Origin: Verrucomicrobiota bacterium
GTDB lineage: Bacteria > Verrucomicrobiota > Verrucomicrobiia > Chthoniobacterales > Terrimicrobiaceae
NCBI GenBank assembly: GCA_018970255.1
Contig: JAGWWS010000006.1
Span: 20,076-84,075, forward strand
Length of the DNA stretch: 64,000 bases
Direction: 5' to 3'
The notes beneath the pieces are model-generated. The model was given only the letters and a program-made list of their open reading frames with translations. It did no database searches and was not told the DNA's origin. A program made the translations under genes and the position numbers. Each line of letters begins with the position of its first letter. Position 1 is the first letter of the stretch. Shown here in pieces: positions 30,629 to 40,908 of the stretch.

Positions 30629-31480
30629 ATGGCCATCAAAACTTTCAGACCCCTTACCCCCGCAGCCCGCTTCAAGGCGCTGCCCGACTTCGCCGAAATC
30701 ACCAAGTCGAAGCCCGAGAAAAACCTTACCGAGCCAATCAAGCGCACTGGCGGGCGCAACAACCAGGGCCGCATTACCATGCGGCACATCGGCGGGGGCC
30801 ACAAGCGCCGCTACCGCATCATCGATTTCAAGCGCAACCGCCGGGACGCCGTGGCGAATGTCATCGCCATCGAATACGATCCGAACCGCACCGCCCGCAT
30901 CGCTCTTCTCCAATACCCGGATGGCGAGAAATCCTACATCCTCTGCCCCGTCGGTCTGCAAGTCGGAGCCAAAGTCAGCGCCGGCGAAAAAGCCGAGCCG
31001 AATGTCGGGAATGCGCTTCCGCTAAAATCCATCCCGCTCGGCACCCCGATTCACAATATTGAATTCATCCCGGGCCGCGGCGGCCAGATCGTCCGCAGCG
31101 CCGGTTCCGTCGCCACGCTGGCGAACCGTGAGGGCGGATTCGCACTCGTCAAGCTCGCCTCCGGCGAAATCCGCCGCATCAACGAAGACTGCTACGCCAC
31201 GATCGGCCAGGTCGGGAATACCGACCACATGAATGTTTCCTCGGGCAAAGCCGGCCGCAGCCGCTGGATGGGCATCCGCCCAACAGTCCGCGGCATGGTC
31301 ATGAACCCGGTCGACCACCCCATGGGCGGCGGTCAGGGCAAGAGCAAGGGCGGTGGCGGGCGCCACCATCCGGTTTCCCCGTGGGGCCAGCTCGCCAAGG
31401 GCTTCAAGACCCGCCGCAAGCACAAGCCCAGCGACACCTTCATCGTCCAGCGCCGCAACGCCAAAACCAAAGCCGCCTAA
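30629..31480 (+). CDS. rplB: 50S ribosomal protein L2
   Basis: A 283-residue L2 of standard length with [20 protein letters not shown] and the C-terminal [18 protein letters not shown], which contains the His needed for peptidyl-transferase assembly. rpsS follows after six bases. Confidence 0.97.
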   Translation: MAIKTFRPLTPAARFKALPDFAEITKSKPEKNLTEPIKRTGGRNNQGRITMRHIGGGHKRRYRIIDFKRNRRDAVANVIAIEYDPNRTARIALLQYPDGEKSYILCPVGLQVGAKVSAGEKAEPNVGNALPLKSIPLGTPIHNIEFIPGRGGQIVRSAGSVATLANREGGFALVKLASGEIRRINEDCYATIGQVGNTDHMNVSSGKAGRSRWMGIRPTVRGMVMNPVDHPMGGGQGKSKGGGGRHHPVSPWGQLAKGFKTRRKHKPSDTFIVQRRNAKTKAA

Positions 31481-31486
31481 TCCGCC

Positions 31487-31765
31487 ATGTCCCGCTCACT
31501 CAAAAAAGGCCCCTATGTCGAATGGAAACTTCTCGACAAGATCGACCGCCTCAACGAATCCGGCTCCAAGAAGCCCATTAAAACCTGGTCGCGCCGCAGC
31601 ACGATCACGCCGGACTTCGTCGGACACACCTTCAATGTGCACAACGGCAAGACATTCATCCCCGTCTTTGTGACCGAGAATATGGTCGGTCACAAGCTCG
31701 GCGAATTCTCGCCCACACGCATCTTCAAGAAACACGGTTCGCACACCGCAAAAGTGACGAAATAG
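31487..31765 (+). CDS. rpsS: 30S ribosomal protein S19
   Basis: A 92-residue S19 starting [16 protein letters not shown] and including [16 protein letters not shown] and [11 protein letters not shown]. The next gene is not rplV as usual but an exported coiled-coil protein that begins three bases after the stop. Confidence 0.97.
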   Translation: MSRSLKKGPYVEWKLLDKIDRLNESGSKKPIKTWSRRSTITPDFVGHTFNVHNGKTFIPVFVTENMVGHKLGEFSPTRIFKKHGSHTAKVTK

Positions 31766-31768
31766 ACC

Positions 31769-32551
31769 ATGAAGCGTGTCGCCGCGGCGGCATGTTTCCT
31801 GTCCCTGCTGCAGGCCGAAGCGCCTGCGGAGAGCGGACGACGATCTTTGACAGATTTTGAACCAGGCGCTCCGGGCGCGGGGGTGGAAATCCCCGGTCCG
31901 GACACGAATGATGTTGCCGAGTTGAAGGAGAGGCTGGTCCTCTCCCAAGCCGCGATCCGAAACCTCTCCGAAAGCCTCGCCGTCTCGAACATGCAGGGCG
32001 AAATTTTCAAGAGGCAACTGCAGGAATTCCAACTCCGCCTGGAGGGGATTGGCCTCGCCGGTCTGGAAAGCGATCCGTCCGGTCTCGAAGCCAGGCTCCT
32101 CCAAGCCATCCGGGAACTCCGCGTTTTGAAAGAACAAAACCAAGAGGCATCCCGGCAGTTGGTCTCGCTCACCGAAGCAGTGCAGGTGCTCGTCCAGTCG
32201 GCGGAAAAACTCAACCCGCAGGCACGGATGTCGGTGGAAACCGAACTCCGGAAGACCGCCGAAATCCTCGGCGCGGCGAGTGCACCCGAAGCCGGTGCAG
32301 CACCCTCGGGGCTCGGCGACGCGATGGTCCTCGAATTCAAACCGGACCTCTCGCTCATTGTTGCGAATGTCGGAAAAGTCCACGGCGTAAAAGTCGGGAT
32401 GCCTTTCCGGATCATGCGCGACGGGCATCAAATCGGGAGCGCGAAGGCGGTCGATGTGCGGGAACGCATCTCGGGTGCCGTGGTTCAGGATCTCACCTCC
32501 GAAATCCCGGAGGTTGGAAAAGGCGACCTCCTCCAGGTGGACGCACGGTAA
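31769..32551 (+). CDS. Exported coiled-coil protein inserted in the S10 operon
   Basis: A 260-residue protein lying between rpsS (3-base gap) and rplV (20-base gap) on the same strand, so it must be co-transcribed with ribosomal genes. It has a short N-terminal signal-like segment (MKRVAAAACFLSLLQAEAPA), a long helical coiled-coil part rich in Leu, Gln and Glu (about 48-160), an Ala/Pro linker, and a compact C-terminal domain (about 188-260: LIVANVGKVHGVKVGMPF and later GKGDLLQV) resembling the beta-barrel end seen in FlgT-like and SH3-like proteins. The function is unknown; localisation to the envelope is inferred from the signal peptide. Confidence 0.8.
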   Translation: MKRVAAAACFLSLLQAEAPAESGRRSLTDFEPGAPGAGVEIPGPDTNDVAELKERLVLSQAAIRNLSESLAVSNMQGEIFKRQLQEFQLRLEGIGLAGLESDPSGLEARLLQAIRELRVLKEQNQEASRQLVSLTEAVQVLVQSAEKLNPQARMSVETELRKTAEILGAASAPEAGAAPSGLGDAMVLEFKPDLSLIVANVGKVHGVKVGMPFRIMRDGHQIGSAKAVDVRERISGAVVQDLTSEIPEVGKGDLLQVDAR

Positions 32552-32571
32552 AAATCACAAAAACAAACACC

Positions 32572-33051
32572 ATGCTGGTAAAATCGACATACAGGTATGC
32601 GAAGATCTCGGCCTTCAAGGCCCGCGAGGTCACGCGCGCCATCCAGGGCATGCCCGCCACGGATGCGCTCGACCTCCTCCGCTTCACGCCCAAGAAGGCG
32701 GCCGTCCTCATTCTCAAAACCCTCAAAAGCGCCATCGCGAACGCCGAGAACAACAATAGCCTCAATGCCTCCGACCTCGTGGTGAAAGAGGCGGTCGTCG
32801 GCGAAGGTCCCACCCTCAACCGCTTCCAGCCGAAAGCCCGCGGCAGTGCTGGTCCCATCCGCAAGCGCACCAGCCACATCAAGGTCGTGTTGACCGACGA
32901 GATCGAAATTGTCCGCCGCGAGGACAAACCCAAAAAGAAGAAAAAAACCTCCGCCAAAAAACCGGCGGCCAAAAAGACCAACGCCAAGGCAAAGGACAAA
33001 CCCGCCGCCGAAGCCGAAACCGCCGCACCCGCCGCGGAAACCAAGGAATAA
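32572..33051 (+). CDS. rplV: 50S ribosomal protein L22 with Lys/Ala-rich C-terminal extension
   Basis: A 159-residue L22; the usual length is about 110-120. The core (KISAFKAREVTRAIQGM to RTSHIKVVLTD) is normal. About 45 extra residues follow, almost entirely Lys, Ala, Pro and Glu (KKKKKTSAKKPAAKK). Such a tail probably lies on the ribosome surface and contacts rRNA loosely. Confidence 0.95.
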   Translation: MLVKSTYRYAKISAFKAREVTRAIQGMPATDALDLLRFTPKKAAVLILKTLKSAIANAENNNSLNASDLVVKEAVVGEGPTLNRFQPKARGSAGPIRKRTSHIKVVLTDEIEIVRREDKPKKKKKTSAKKPAAKKTNAKAKDKPAAEAETAAPAAETKE

Positions 33052-33054
33052 ACC

Positions 33055-33765
33055 ATGGGACAAAAAGTCAACCCGATCGGCTTCCGCCTCCCCGTCACCC
33101 GCGACTGGGGATCGCGCTGGTATGCCTCCCGCAAGGATTTCGCCGATTACCTCATCGCCGACGACCGCATCCGCACGGCCCTCAAGAAAAAACTCAAGCA
33201 GGCCGCCATTTCCCGCATCGTCATCGAGCGCGCCTGGAACAGCGTCCGCGTCACGATCCACACCGCGCGCCCGGGTGTTGTCATCGGCCGCCGCGGCCAG
33301 GAAATCGAAAACCTCACCAAGGAAGTCAGCGACCTTGCCGATGGCAAGCAGGTCAAGATCGACATCGTGGAGATCAAAAATCCCGACCTCGACGCCCAAC
33401 TCGTTGCCGAGAATGTGGCCTCGCAGCTCGAGCGCCGCATTTCCTTCCGCCGCGCAATGAAGCGCGCCGTCCAGATCACCATGGAACAAGGCGCACTCGG
33501 GATCAAAATCCGCTGCGCCGGCCGCTTGGGTGGCGCCGAAATCGCCCGCACCGAGCGTTACCACGAAGGCAAAGTCCCCCTTCACACGCTCCGCACCCCG
33601 ATCGACTACGGGTTTGCAGAAGCCGAAACCGTCGCCGGCAAAATCGGCGTCAAGTGCTGGATCTGCAAAAAGGAAGTCGTCGAGGAAACCAAATCCAACG
33701 AACCCGCCCCCGCCGCGGAAACACAAGCCGCTGCGCCGAGCCTTGCCGCCGTCTCGGACGCCTGA
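33055..33765 (+). CDS. rpsC: 30S ribosomal protein S3
   Basis: A 236-residue S3 with [20 protein letters not shown], the KH-domain [10 protein letters not shown] and the C-terminal domain [12 protein letters not shown]. The last about 25 residues form an Ala/Pro/Glu-rich tail. It binds 16S rRNA at the mRNA entry. Confidence 0.97.
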   Translation: MGQKVNPIGFRLPVTRDWGSRWYASRKDFADYLIADDRIRTALKKKLKQAAISRIVIERAWNSVRVTIHTARPGVVIGRRGQEIENLTKEVSDLADGKQVKIDIVEIKNPDLDAQLVAENVASQLERRISFRRAMKRAVQITMEQGALGIKIRCAGRLGGAEIARTERYHEGKVPLHTLRTPIDYGFAEAETVAGKIGVKCWICKKEVVEETKSNEPAPAAETQAAAPSLAAVSDA

Positions 33766-33799
33766 ACGAAACCGGAGCCAACGACAAAGAGGATAAGCC

Positions 33800-34219
33800 A
33801 TGCCATTGATGCCCAAACGCGTGAAGTATCGGAAGTCCCAGCGAGGATCCCGCAAGGGCTTCGCTTCGCGCAACACCAAAATCGACTTCGGCGAATTCGG
33901 CCTCCAGACCTTGGAGCGCGCTTGGATCACGAACACCCAGATCGAGGCCGCCCGCGTCGCCCTCACCCGCAACATGAAGCGCAAGGGTAAACTCTGGATC
34001 CGAATTTTCCCGGACAAATCCGTTACCGCCCGCCCGCCCGAAACCCGAATGGGCAAAGGCAAAGGCCAGCCCGAGTATTGGGTGGCCGTCGTCCGCCCGG
34101 GGAATATCCTTTTCGAGTTGGACGGCATCTCCGAGACCGTCGCCCGCGAGTCCCTTCGCCTCGCCGCGAACAAACTCCCGGTCCGCACCCGCTTCCTCAC
34201 CCGCCACCACGCCGCCTGA
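33800..34219 (+). CDS. rplP: 50S ribosomal protein L16
   Basis: A 139-residue L16 starting [16 protein letters not shown], with the signature [16 protein letters not shown]. It sits near the A-site tRNA. rpmC follows after one base. Confidence 0.96.
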   Translation: MPLMPKRVKYRKSQRGSRKGFASRNTKIDFGEFGLQTLERAWITNTQIEAARVALTRNMKRKGKLWIRIFPDKSVTARPPETRMGKGKGQPEYWVAVVRPGNILFELDGISETVARESLRLAANKLPVRTRFLTRHHAA

Positions 34220-34220
34220 C

Positions 34221-34424
34221 ATGAAAATCGACGAAATCAAGGAATTGACGGCAAAGGAACTCCTCACCCGCAAGCGCGAACTCCGCGAGGAAATTTTCAA
34301 CCTCCGCGTCCAGCAGCAGAGCGGGCAACTCGAGCGCCCGCACATGCTCCGCGCCGCCCGCCGCAATGTCGCCCGCATCGAAACCGTCCTCAGCCGCAAA
34401 ACGGCGCAGCAGAAAGCCAAGTAA
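34221..34424 (+). CDS. rpmC: 50S ribosomal protein L29
   Basis: A 67-residue L29, mostly two helices, with LTAKELLTRKRELREEIFNL and the conserved RRNVARIETVL. rpsQ begins directly after the stop. Confidence 0.95.
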   Translation: MKIDEIKELTAKELLTRKRELREEIFNLRVQQQSGQLERPHMLRAARRNVARIETVLSRKTAQQKAK

Positions 34425-34706
34425 ATGGAACAGACAGAAACTCCCGCAGCCGTTTCCCGCGACCGCGCCCTCCGCAAGGTGCGCGTTGGCGAGGTCGTCT
34501 CCGACAAGATGGACAAAACCATCGTTGTCCGCACGATCACCCGCGTCCCGCACCCGAAGTTCGGCAAAATCACCAAGCATGTTGCGAAATTCCATGCCCA
34601 CGACGAAAAAAACGAGGCCAAGCTCGGTGACCGCGTGAGCATCATGGAAACCCGCCCGCTCAGCCGCACCAAGCGCTGGCGCCTTCTCGAAGTCCTCAAA
34701 CACTAA
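34425..34706 (+). CDS. rpsQ: 30S ribosomal protein S17
   Basis: A 93-residue S17 with the OB-fold segments [14 protein letters not shown] and [20 protein letters not shown] and the end [12 protein letters not shown]. The first 15 residues are a short non-conserved extension. Confidence 0.95.
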   Translation: MEQTETPAAVSRDRALRKVRVGEVVSDKMDKTIVVRTITRVPHPKFGKITKHVAKFHAHDEKNEAKLGDRVSIMETRPLSRTKRWRLLEVLKH

Positions 34707-34712
34707 CGCGCC

Positions 34713-35078
34713 ATGATTCAAATCCGCTCACGCCTCGATGTCGCCGACAACACCGGCGCCCGCATGGCCACCATGATCGGCGTCATCGGCAAAGCTACGC
34801 CCACAGCGGCTATCGGCGATGTCATTACCGCAAATGTCAAGGAGGCTTCCACCGGCGGCACCGTCAAGAAGGGCGATGTCGTCCGCGCCGTGGTCGTCCG
34901 CACCAAGCAGCCCGTTCGCCGCGAGGACGGCTCCGCGCTGCGCTTCGATAGCAACGCAATCGTCATCATTGACAAGGACATGAACCCCCGCGGCACCCGC
35001 ATTTTCGGCCCCGTGGCCCGCGAACTCCGCGAGAAGAATTTCATGAAGATCATCTCGCTCGCACCCGAAGTCCTATGA
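34713..35078 (+). CDS. rplN: 50S ribosomal protein L14
   Basis: A 121-residue L14 with the family segments [17 protein letters not shown] and [17 protein letters not shown]. The stop overlaps the rplX start as ATGA. Confidence 0.97.
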   Translation: MIQIRSRLDVADNTGARMATMIGVIGKATPTAAIGDVITANVKEASTGGTVKKGDVVRAVVVRTKQPVRREDGSALRFDSNAIVIIDKDMNPRGTRIFGPVARELREKNFMKIISLAPEVL

Positions 35079-35344
35079 GCAAGCCCAAGTTCCATGTCCG
35101 CCGCGGCGACACCGTTCAGGTCATTTCCGGGAACCACCGCGGAGCCACCGGCAAGATCCTCGAGGTCCGCGCCGCGAAGTCGCAGGTCGTCATCGAGGGC
35201 GTGCGCATGGTGAAAAAGCACCAGCGCAAGAGCCAGCAGCACCCGAACGGCGCCATCATCGAGCGCGAGGGACCCGTCCACATTTCGAATGTCAAGCTCC
35301 TCGAGAAGGCCGATACCGGCACCAAGTCAAAGAAAGCCGCCTGA
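35075..35344 (+). CDS. rplX: 50S ribosomal protein L24
   Basis: An 89-residue L24 with the KOW motif ([20 protein letters not shown]) and HISNVKLL. It initiates 50S assembly in other bacteria. It starts within the rplN stop. Confidence 0.95.
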   Translation: MSKPKFHVRRGDTVQVISGNHRGATGKILEVRAAKSQVVIEGVRMVKKHQRKSQQHPNGAIIEREGPVHISNVKLLEKADTGTKSKKAA

Positions 35345-35346
35345 CC

Positions 35347-35934
35347 ATGAGCCAAGAACCCGAACTCCTCACCGATTACAAAACCCGCGTCCTTGCCGCG
35401 CTCAAGGAGAAGCACGGCTACCAAAACCCTCACCAGGTTCCCAAGGTCGCCAAGGTCGTCGTCAATACCTGCATCGGATCTGCGCAGGACACCAAGGAAG
35501 CGCTCGAAATCGCCAAGTCCGAACTCGCCACGATCACCGGCCAGCGCCCGGTCGTCACCTCGTCGAAAAAAGCGATTTCGAACTTCAAGCTCCGCCAGGA
35601 TCAAGCCATCGGCGCGAAGGTCACCCTCCGCGGCCGCATCATGTATGAGTTCCTCGAGCGCTTGATCAAAACCGCCCTGCCCCGCATCCGCGACTTCCGC
35701 GGCGTCTCGCCCCGCGCGTTCGACGGCAATGGCAACTACACCCTCGGGATTTCCGACCAGTCGATCTTCCCCGAGATCGAACTCGACCGCATCAAGAAGA
35801 ACATCGGTTTCGATGTCACCATCGTCACCACCGCCCGCACGAACGCCGAAGCCAAGTCGCTCCTTGGCGAACTCGGAATGCCCTTCACCGACAAGGCGAA
35901 GAAGCCCGTGCGCAAGGCCGAAGCCGCCGCCTGA
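35347..35934 (+). CDS. rplE: 50S ribosomal protein L5
   Basis: A 195-residue L5 with the segments VVVNTCIGSA, ITGQRPVVTSSKKAIS and RDFRGVSPRAFDGNGNYTLG. It binds 5S rRNA. rpsN (S14), which normally follows, is absent, and rpsH starts ten bases downstream. Confidence 0.96.
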   Translation: MSQEPELLTDYKTRVLAALKEKHGYQNPHQVPKVAKVVVNTCIGSAQDTKEALEIAKSELATITGQRPVVTSSKKAISNFKLRQDQAIGAKVTLRGRIMYEFLERLIKTALPRIRDFRGVSPRAFDGNGNYTLGISDQSIFPEIELDRIKKNIGFDVTIVTTARTNAEAKSLLGELGMPFTDKAKKPVRKAEAAA

Positions 35935-35944
35935 CCCACACTCC

Positions 35945-36334
35945 ATGAACGATCCCATTGCCGACATGCTCACCCGCCTCCGGAACGCCACCTCTGCCGG
36001 CCAGCAGTCCCTCACCATTCCCTATTCGAAGCTCAAGAGCGACCTTGCCGGTATCCTCAAAAAGGAAGGCTACATTAAGGACTCCGCCCTCGAGACCGTC
36101 GAGGGCCGCCAGCAAATCCGCATCCAGACGAAATTCGTCAACAAAACCAGCGCCATCTCCGGCCTCAAGCGCATCAGCCGCCCGGGCCTCCGCCGCTATG
36201 TGGGCGCCCGCGAGATCCCCCGCGTCCTTGGCGGAATGGGCATCGCCGTCCTTTCCACCCCGCGTGGCATCCTCAGCGGCCACGAGGCGCGCAAACAAAA
36301 CATCGGCGGGGAACTCCTCGCCTACATCTGGTAA
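35945..36334 (+). CDS. rpsH: 30S ribosomal protein S8
   Basis: A 129-residue S8 with DPIADMLTRLRNA at the N-terminus and the C-terminal STPRGILSGHEARKQNIGGE. In E. coli S8 represses the spc operon by binding rplE mRNA. Here it follows rplE directly. Confidence 0.96.
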   Translation: MNDPIADMLTRLRNATSAGQQSLTIPYSKLKSDLAGILKKEGYIKDSALETVEGRQQIRIQTKFVNKTSAISGLKRISRPGLRRYVGAREIPRVLGGMGIAVLSTPRGILSGHEARKQNIGGELLAYIW

Positions 36335-36337
36335 GCC

Positions 36338-36877
36338 ATGTCACGAATCGGCAAAAAACCCATTAGTATCCCGCCCAAGGTCAAAGTGTCCGTCGGAGCC
36401 ACGGGCGGCGTCACCGTCGAGGGGCCCAAGGGCAAGCTCGAGTGGACCCTCCCGTCCAGCATCGCAGCCAAGGTCGAAGGCGAAACCCTTTCGCTGGACC
36501 GCAAGGGCGGCGAGCGCGAAGACAAGGCGCTCCACGGTCTCTCCCGCGCACTGCTCGCGAACATGGTCACTGGCGTTACCAACGGCTTCCGCCGCGACAT
36601 GGAAATCCATGGCGTCGGTTTCAAGGCCGCCGTCCAAGGCAAGGTTCTCAACCTCAGCCTCGGCAAGTCCCACCCCATCCTCTTCCAAATCCCCGAAGGC
36701 GTGAAAATCACCGTGGCAGAAAACACGAAGATCGCCATCGAGGGCATCGACAACCAAATCGTCGGCCAGTGCGCCGCGAACATCCGCGCCTTCTACCCGC
36801 CGGAGCCCTACAAGGGCAAAGGCGTGCGCTTTGCCGGCGAACAACTGCGCCGCAAGGAAGGCAAAACCGTCCAATAA
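36338..36877 (+). CDS. rplF: 50S ribosomal protein L6
   Basis: A 179-residue L6 with the N-terminal [17 protein letters not shown] and the second-domain motif [14 protein letters not shown]. It lies near the sarcin-ricin loop. Confidence 0.97.
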   Translation: MSRIGKKPISIPPKVKVSVGATGGVTVEGPKGKLEWTLPSSIAAKVEGETLSLDRKGGEREDKALHGLSRALLANMVTGVTNGFRRDMEIHGVGFKAAVQGKVLNLSLGKSHPILFQIPEGVKITVAENTKIAIEGIDNQIVGQCAANIRAFYPPEPYKGKGVRFAGEQLRRKEGKTVQ

Positions 36878-36879
36878 CC

Positions 36880-37236
36880 ATGTCCGCCACCGACAAACGC
36901 CAACTCCGCCACGCCCGCCTTCGCAAGAAACTCGCCGGCACGCCCGCCCGCCCTCGCCTTGCCGTCCATTTCTCCGGACGCCACATCACCGCGCAGGTCA
37001 TTGACGACTCCGCCGGCAAGACACTCGTCTCCGTCCACACCACCGAGGCGGAACTCCGCGCGAAACCCGGGGTGCGCGCGAATGTCGCCACCGCCACCGA
37101 GGTCGGCAAACTCGTTGCCCAGCGTGGCTCCGAGAAGAAAATCAAGGCAGTCGTTTTCGACCGCGGCGGCTACAAATACCACGGCAAGGTCAAGGCCCTC
37201 GCCGACGCCGCCCGCGAAGGCGGCTTCCAATTCTAA
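36880..37236 (+). CDS. rplR: 50S ribosomal protein L18
   Basis: A 118-residue L18 with the segments [20 protein letters not shown] and [20 protein letters not shown]. It binds 5S rRNA together with L5. The ATG at 36880 follows the rplF stop after two bases. Confidence 0.96.
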   Translation: MSATDKRQLRHARLRKKLAGTPARPRLAVHFSGRHITAQVIDDSAGKTLVSVHTTEAELRAKPGVRANVATATEVGKLVAQRGSEKKIKAVVFDRGGYKYHGKVKALADAAREGGFQF

Positions 37237-37250
37237 GAAAGACCAGACCC

Positions 37251-37829
37251 ATGCCTCCTAAAGCCAAAAAAGACCGCCCGCCCCGCCAAGACACGCCGCG
37301 CGAGCCCAAGGAAACCACCGAAAAAGTCGTTTTCATCAACCGCTGCGCTAAGGTCGTCAAGGGCGGCCGCCGCTTCAGCTTCAGCGCCCTCATTGTTTCG
37401 GGCGACCAGAAAGGCAAAGTCGGCGTCGGCTTTGGAAAAGCCAACGAGGTCAGCGAAGCGATCCGCAAGGCGACCGATGCCTCGAAGAAGCGCATGGTCA
37501 AGGTGGCTGTCCAAGAAAACACGATTCCCCACATGGTGACCGGCGAGTTCGGCGGTGGGCGCGTCCTGCTCCGCCCCGCCTCGCCGGGCACAGGTGTCAT
37601 TGCCGGCGGCGGCGTCCGCGCCGTCCTCGAAGCCGTGGGTATCCGCGACATCCTTGCGAAATCGCTCGGCTCGAGCAACCACGCGAATGTCGTCCATGCC
37701 ACGATCGACGCCCTGCGCCAACTCCGCCCGCGCGAGGAAATCTTCCGCCTCCGCGGAAAAACGATCCGCACGAAACCGGCCGCCGAAGCCGCAGCCCCCG
37801 CCCCGGCGCCCGAACCCGCAGCCGCTTGA
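37251..37829 (+). CDS. rpsE: 30S ribosomal protein S5
   Basis: A 192-residue S5 with the double-stranded RNA-binding part ([19 protein letters not shown]) and [19 protein letters not shown]. Both ends carry low-complexity tails: Lys/Pro/Arg-rich at the start and Ala/Pro-rich at the end. rpmD (L30) is absent after it; rplO begins one base later. Confidence 0.96.
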   Translation: MPPKAKKDRPPRQDTPREPKETTEKVVFINRCAKVVKGGRRFSFSALIVSGDQKGKVGVGFGKANEVSEAIRKATDASKKRMVKVAVQENTIPHMVTGEFGGGRVLLRPASPGTGVIAGGGVRAVLEAVGIRDILAKSLGSSNHANVVHATIDALRQLRPREEIFRLRGKTIRTKPAAEAAAPAPAPEPAAA

Positions 37830-37830
37830 T

Positions 37831-38292
37831 ATGAGACTCCACACCATCAAACCCAACCCCGGCGCGAAGCACCGCCGCAAGCGCCTCGGCATCGGCGAAA
37901 GCTCCGGCAAGGGAAAGACCTCCGGCAAGGGCCACAAGGGCCAGAAAGCCCGTTCCGGCGGTTCGATCCGCCCGGGTTTCGAAGGCGGCCAGATGCCGAT
38001 TTTCCGCCGCCTGCCCAAGCGCGGCTTCAACAACAAGGACTTCAAAACATTCTACGGCGTCGTGAACCTCGACTCGCTGGAGAAGCTGTTCGCCGCCGGC
38101 GACACCGTCACCGAGGACGCCCTCCGCAAGCTCGGCCTCGTGAAAGGCCGCTTCGACGGGATCAAAATCCTCGGGCGTGGGGAAATCACGAAATCCCTCA
38201 CCGTCGAAGTGGACGAAGTGAGCGCTTCCGCCCGCGAGAAAATCGAGAAGGCCGGCGGCAAGGTCCTCATCCCGAAAGCGGACGCCGCCTAA
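37831..38292 (+). CDS. rplO: 50S ribosomal protein L15
   Basis: A 153-residue L15 with a Gly/Lys-rich N-terminal part (GIGESSGKGKTSGKGHKGQ) and RPGFEGGQMPIFRRLPKRGF. The start at 37831 gives the family N-terminus MRLHTIKPNPGAKH. It leads into secY. Confidence 0.96.
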   Translation: MRLHTIKPNPGAKHRRKRLGIGESSGKGKTSGKGHKGQKARSGGSIRPGFEGGQMPIFRRLPKRGFNNKDFKTFYGVVNLDSLEKLFAAGDTVTEDALRKLGLVKGRFDGIKILGRGEITKSLTVEVDEVSASAREKIEKAGGKVLIPKADAA

Positions 38293-38338
38293 TGGCTGAC
38301 GCCACGGCTCCCACCCGGCTTCCCCTGTTGAGTCCGCG

Positions 38339-39847
38339 ATGATCACCGCCTTCGCGAACATTTTCAAAATTCCGGAACTCCGGGCGCGCGTCCTCTTCAC
38401 CCTCGCGGCGATCGTCATCGTCCGCGCCGGGTCCTCGATTGCCACCCCGGGAGTCAACGCCGAGGTCTTGCGACAATGGTTCATCGACACCGCCGACGCA
38501 GCCGCCGCCGGCGGTGTGGCCGCGCTCTTCAACCTCTTCAGTGGCGGTGCGCTCTCGAACTGCGCGATTTTTTCGCTCGGCGTCATGCCGTTCATCAGCG
38601 CCTCGATCATCATGCAGCTCCTCACCGCGGTAGTCCCCCGCCTCGGCAAGCTTTCCCGCGAAGACGGCGGGCGGCAGAAGATCATGCAATACACCCGGTA
38701 TGCCACGATCGGGCTTTGCATTTTCCAGGCCTACCTCCTCGCAAAATCCTTCGAGAACCCGCAGGGGAACCCGTTCCTCCCAGGCATCATGGACACCATC
38801 AACAAAATCGGTCTCCCGCTCGTTTCCACTCCGGGTCTCGGGTTCCAGTTGTTGACGATTGTCACCATGACCGCTGGCACGCTGCTCCTCATGTGGCTCG
38901 GAGACCAGATCACCGAGCGCGGCATCGGTAATGGTATGTCGATCATCATCACGGTGGGCATCCTCGCGCAGTTGCCGGCCGGTCTCATCCAGGCTTGGCG
39001 CACATTTGTTCCCGCTGCCGAAGGCGCGCAGAGCGCCGTGAGCCCGGTGGTGCTGGTCTTGATGATCGGGTTCCTGATTTTCGTCATAGCGGCTGTGATC
39101 GCAGTCACGCAGGCGCAAAGGAAAATCAGCGTGCAATATGCCAAGCGCGTCGTCGGCCGGAAGGTCTACGGCGGGCAGACCCAATACATGCCGCTCAAGG
39201 TCAATTACGCCGGCGTCATGCCCATCATCTTCGCCCAAGCGATCCTCCTTTTCCCCTCCACGATCCTTAACATGGCATTCCCCGGCGTGGGCTGGGCCCA
39301 GGACCTTTCGAACCTCCTGACCTACGGTTGGCTCCACTATGTGCTCTACGCCGCGATGATTTTCTTCTTCAGCTATTTTTGGGTCGCCACGCAATTCCAG
39401 CCGGTCCAGATCGCGGACGACTTGAAAAAATACGGCGGCTTCATTCCTGGCGTGCGCCCCGGCAAGCCGACGGCGGACTTCCTCGACTACACCATGACGC
39501 GCCTGACTTTCGCCGGTGCGATTTTCCTGACCGCCATTGCGGTGCTTCCGCAGTTGCTCAGCCAGAGCCTGCAGGTGCCCTACATGACCTCGCAATTCTT
39601 CGGCGGCACCGGCCTCCTCATCATCGTCGGCGTCGTGCTCGACACCATGCGCCAAGTGGAAACCCACCTGCTCCAGCGCCACTACGACGGCTTCCTCCGC
39701 AAGGGTCGCATCCGCAGCGCGCAGGAGTCGCGCTCGCGGCTCAGCTCCGCCACCGCTATCAGCGACCAGACCCTCGTTTGGCTCTATGTGGGCCTCGGCA
39801 TCCTCGTCATCGCAGGGGTGACCATTTATTTCGCGTCGCAACTCTAA
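38339..39847 (+). CDS. secY: Preprotein translocase subunit SecY
   Basis: A 502-residue membrane protein with about ten transmembrane helices. It forms the protein-conducting channel with SecE and SecG. Typical SecY segments are ITERGIGNGMSIIITVGI, YMPLKVNYAGVMPIIFA and the C-terminal-loop FIPGVRPGKPTADFLDY. It is somewhat longer than E. coli SecY (443), with extra residues after the first helix. A 72-base spacer without adk separates it from map. Confidence 0.97.
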   Translation: MITAFANIFKIPELRARVLFTLAAIVIVRAGSSIATPGVNAEVLRQWFIDTADAAAAGGVAALFNLFSGGALSNCAIFSLGVMPFISASIIMQLLTAVVPRLGKLSREDGGRQKIMQYTRYATIGLCIFQAYLLAKSFENPQGNPFLPGIMDTINKIGLPLVSTPGLGFQLLTIVTMTAGTLLLMWLGDQITERGIGNGMSIIITVGILAQLPAGLIQAWRTFVPAAEGAQSAVSPVVLVLMIGFLIFVIAAVIAVTQAQRKISVQYAKRVVGRKVYGGQTQYMPLKVNYAGVMPIIFAQAILLFPSTILNMAFPGVGWAQDLSNLLTYGWLHYVLYAAMIFFFSYFWVATQFQPVQIADDLKKYGGFIPGVRPGKPTADFLDYTMTRLTFAGAIFLTAIAVLPQLLSQSLQVPYMTSQFFGGTGLLIIVGVVLDTMRQVETHLLQRHYDGFLRKGRIRSAQESRSRLSSATAISDQTLVWLYVGLGILVIAGVTIYFASQL

Positions 39848-39919
39848 GCGACCGCTCCGCCGCTTGAATATCTCCGCAGCACTTCCCGGCACCACCGCCC
39901 CCACGACGCGCCACTTGCC

Positions 39920-40684
39920 GTGATCCCAATCAAGCGACCCCACGAGATCCAAAAAATGCGCGACGCCTGCCGCACGGCGTCCGACATCCTGCAGGAACTC
40001 GCCGCAATGATCGAGCCGGGCATCACCACCGGCGAGGTCGACCACCGCGCCGCGCAGCTCATGTCCCGCGCGGGGGTCCGCAGCGCATTCCTTGGCTACA
40101 AAAAATTCCCCGGCCACATTTGCATCAGCCTGAACGAGGAGGTCGTCCACGGCATCGGCGGCCCGCGCACCATCGCCTACGGCGACATCGTCAAAATGGA
40201 TGTCGGCATCATCCGGGACGGATGGGTGGGGGACAATGCCACCTCGGTCGCCGTCGGCATCATCGACCCCGCCGTCGAGCGCCTGCTCACGGTCACGGAA
40301 GCGATCCTCGAAGGCGCCGTGGCCCTCGCGCGCCCTGGCACCCGCATCGGCGAGATCTCGAATTTTGTGCAAACGGAAGCGGAGTCGAACGGCTTCAGCG
40401 TCGTCCGCGAATTCGTCGGCCACGGCGTCGGCCGCAGGCTCCACGAGGACCCGCAAATCCCGAATTTCGGCAAGCGCTCCGAGGGTCCGAAAATCAAGCC
40501 CGGCATGACGCTTGCCATCGAGCCGATGGTCAACATGGGAACGGAAAAAGTCCGCATCCTGCCGGACAAGTGGACCGCCGTCACCGCCGACGGGCTGCCC
40601 TCCGCCCATTTCGAGCACACCATTCTCGTCACCGAAAACGAACCGGAAGTATTGACATGGCCCGCAAAGACGCTATCGAAGTGA
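39920..40684 (+). CDS. map: Methionine aminopeptidase type I
   Basis: A 254-residue type Ia enzyme that removes the initiator Met. Metal ligands are visible in [16 protein letters not shown] (two Asp), [12 protein letters not shown] (His) and AIEPMVNMG (Glu), with a last Glu near the C-terminus in AHFEHTI. The start is GTG at 39920, giving the family N-terminus [14 protein letters not shown]. The 3' end overlaps infA by 28 bases. Confidence 0.96.
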   Translation: MIPIKRPHEIQKMRDACRTASDILQELAAMIEPGITTGEVDHRAAQLMSRAGVRSAFLGYKKFPGHICISLNEEVVHGIGGPRTIAYGDIVKMDVGIIRDGWVGDNATSVAVGIIDPAVERLLTVTEAILEGAVALARPGTRIGEISNFVQTEAESNGFSVVREFVGHGVGRRLHEDPQIPNFGKRSEGPKIKPGMTLAIEPMVNMGTEKVRILPDKWTAVTADGLPSAHFEHTILVTENEPEVLTWPAKTLSK

Positions 40685-40908
40685 GTGGCAAGGTCGTTGA
40701 ACTGCTTCCGAACACCATGTTTCGGGTCGAGCTTGACAACGGCCACCGCATCCTTGCCCACATCTCCGGAAAAATGCGATTGCACTTCATTCGCATCCTC
40801 CCCGGGGACCGGGTTATGTTGGAAATGTCGCCCTACGACTTGACGAAGGGCCGCATCACCTACCGGCAGAAGGAATCGTCGCCACCACTACAAACCACCA
40901 AGCCATGA
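40657..40908 (+). CDS. infA: Translation initiation factor IF-1
   Basis: An 83-residue IF-1, an OB-fold protein blocking the A site during initiation. Family segments: [20 protein letters not shown] and [19 protein letters not shown]. It has about ten extra residues at the end. It starts inside map and its stop overlaps rpmJ as ATGA. Confidence 0.96.
   Translation: MARKDAIEVSGKVVELLPNTMFRVELDNGHRILAHISGKMRLHFIRILPGDRVMLEMSPYDLTKGRITYRQKESSPPLQTTKP

Noticed and set aside
38267..40618. A 783-codon minus-strand frame opposite secY and map
   Set aside because: An antisense shadow; its composition follows the sense codon bias and secY/map are certain.
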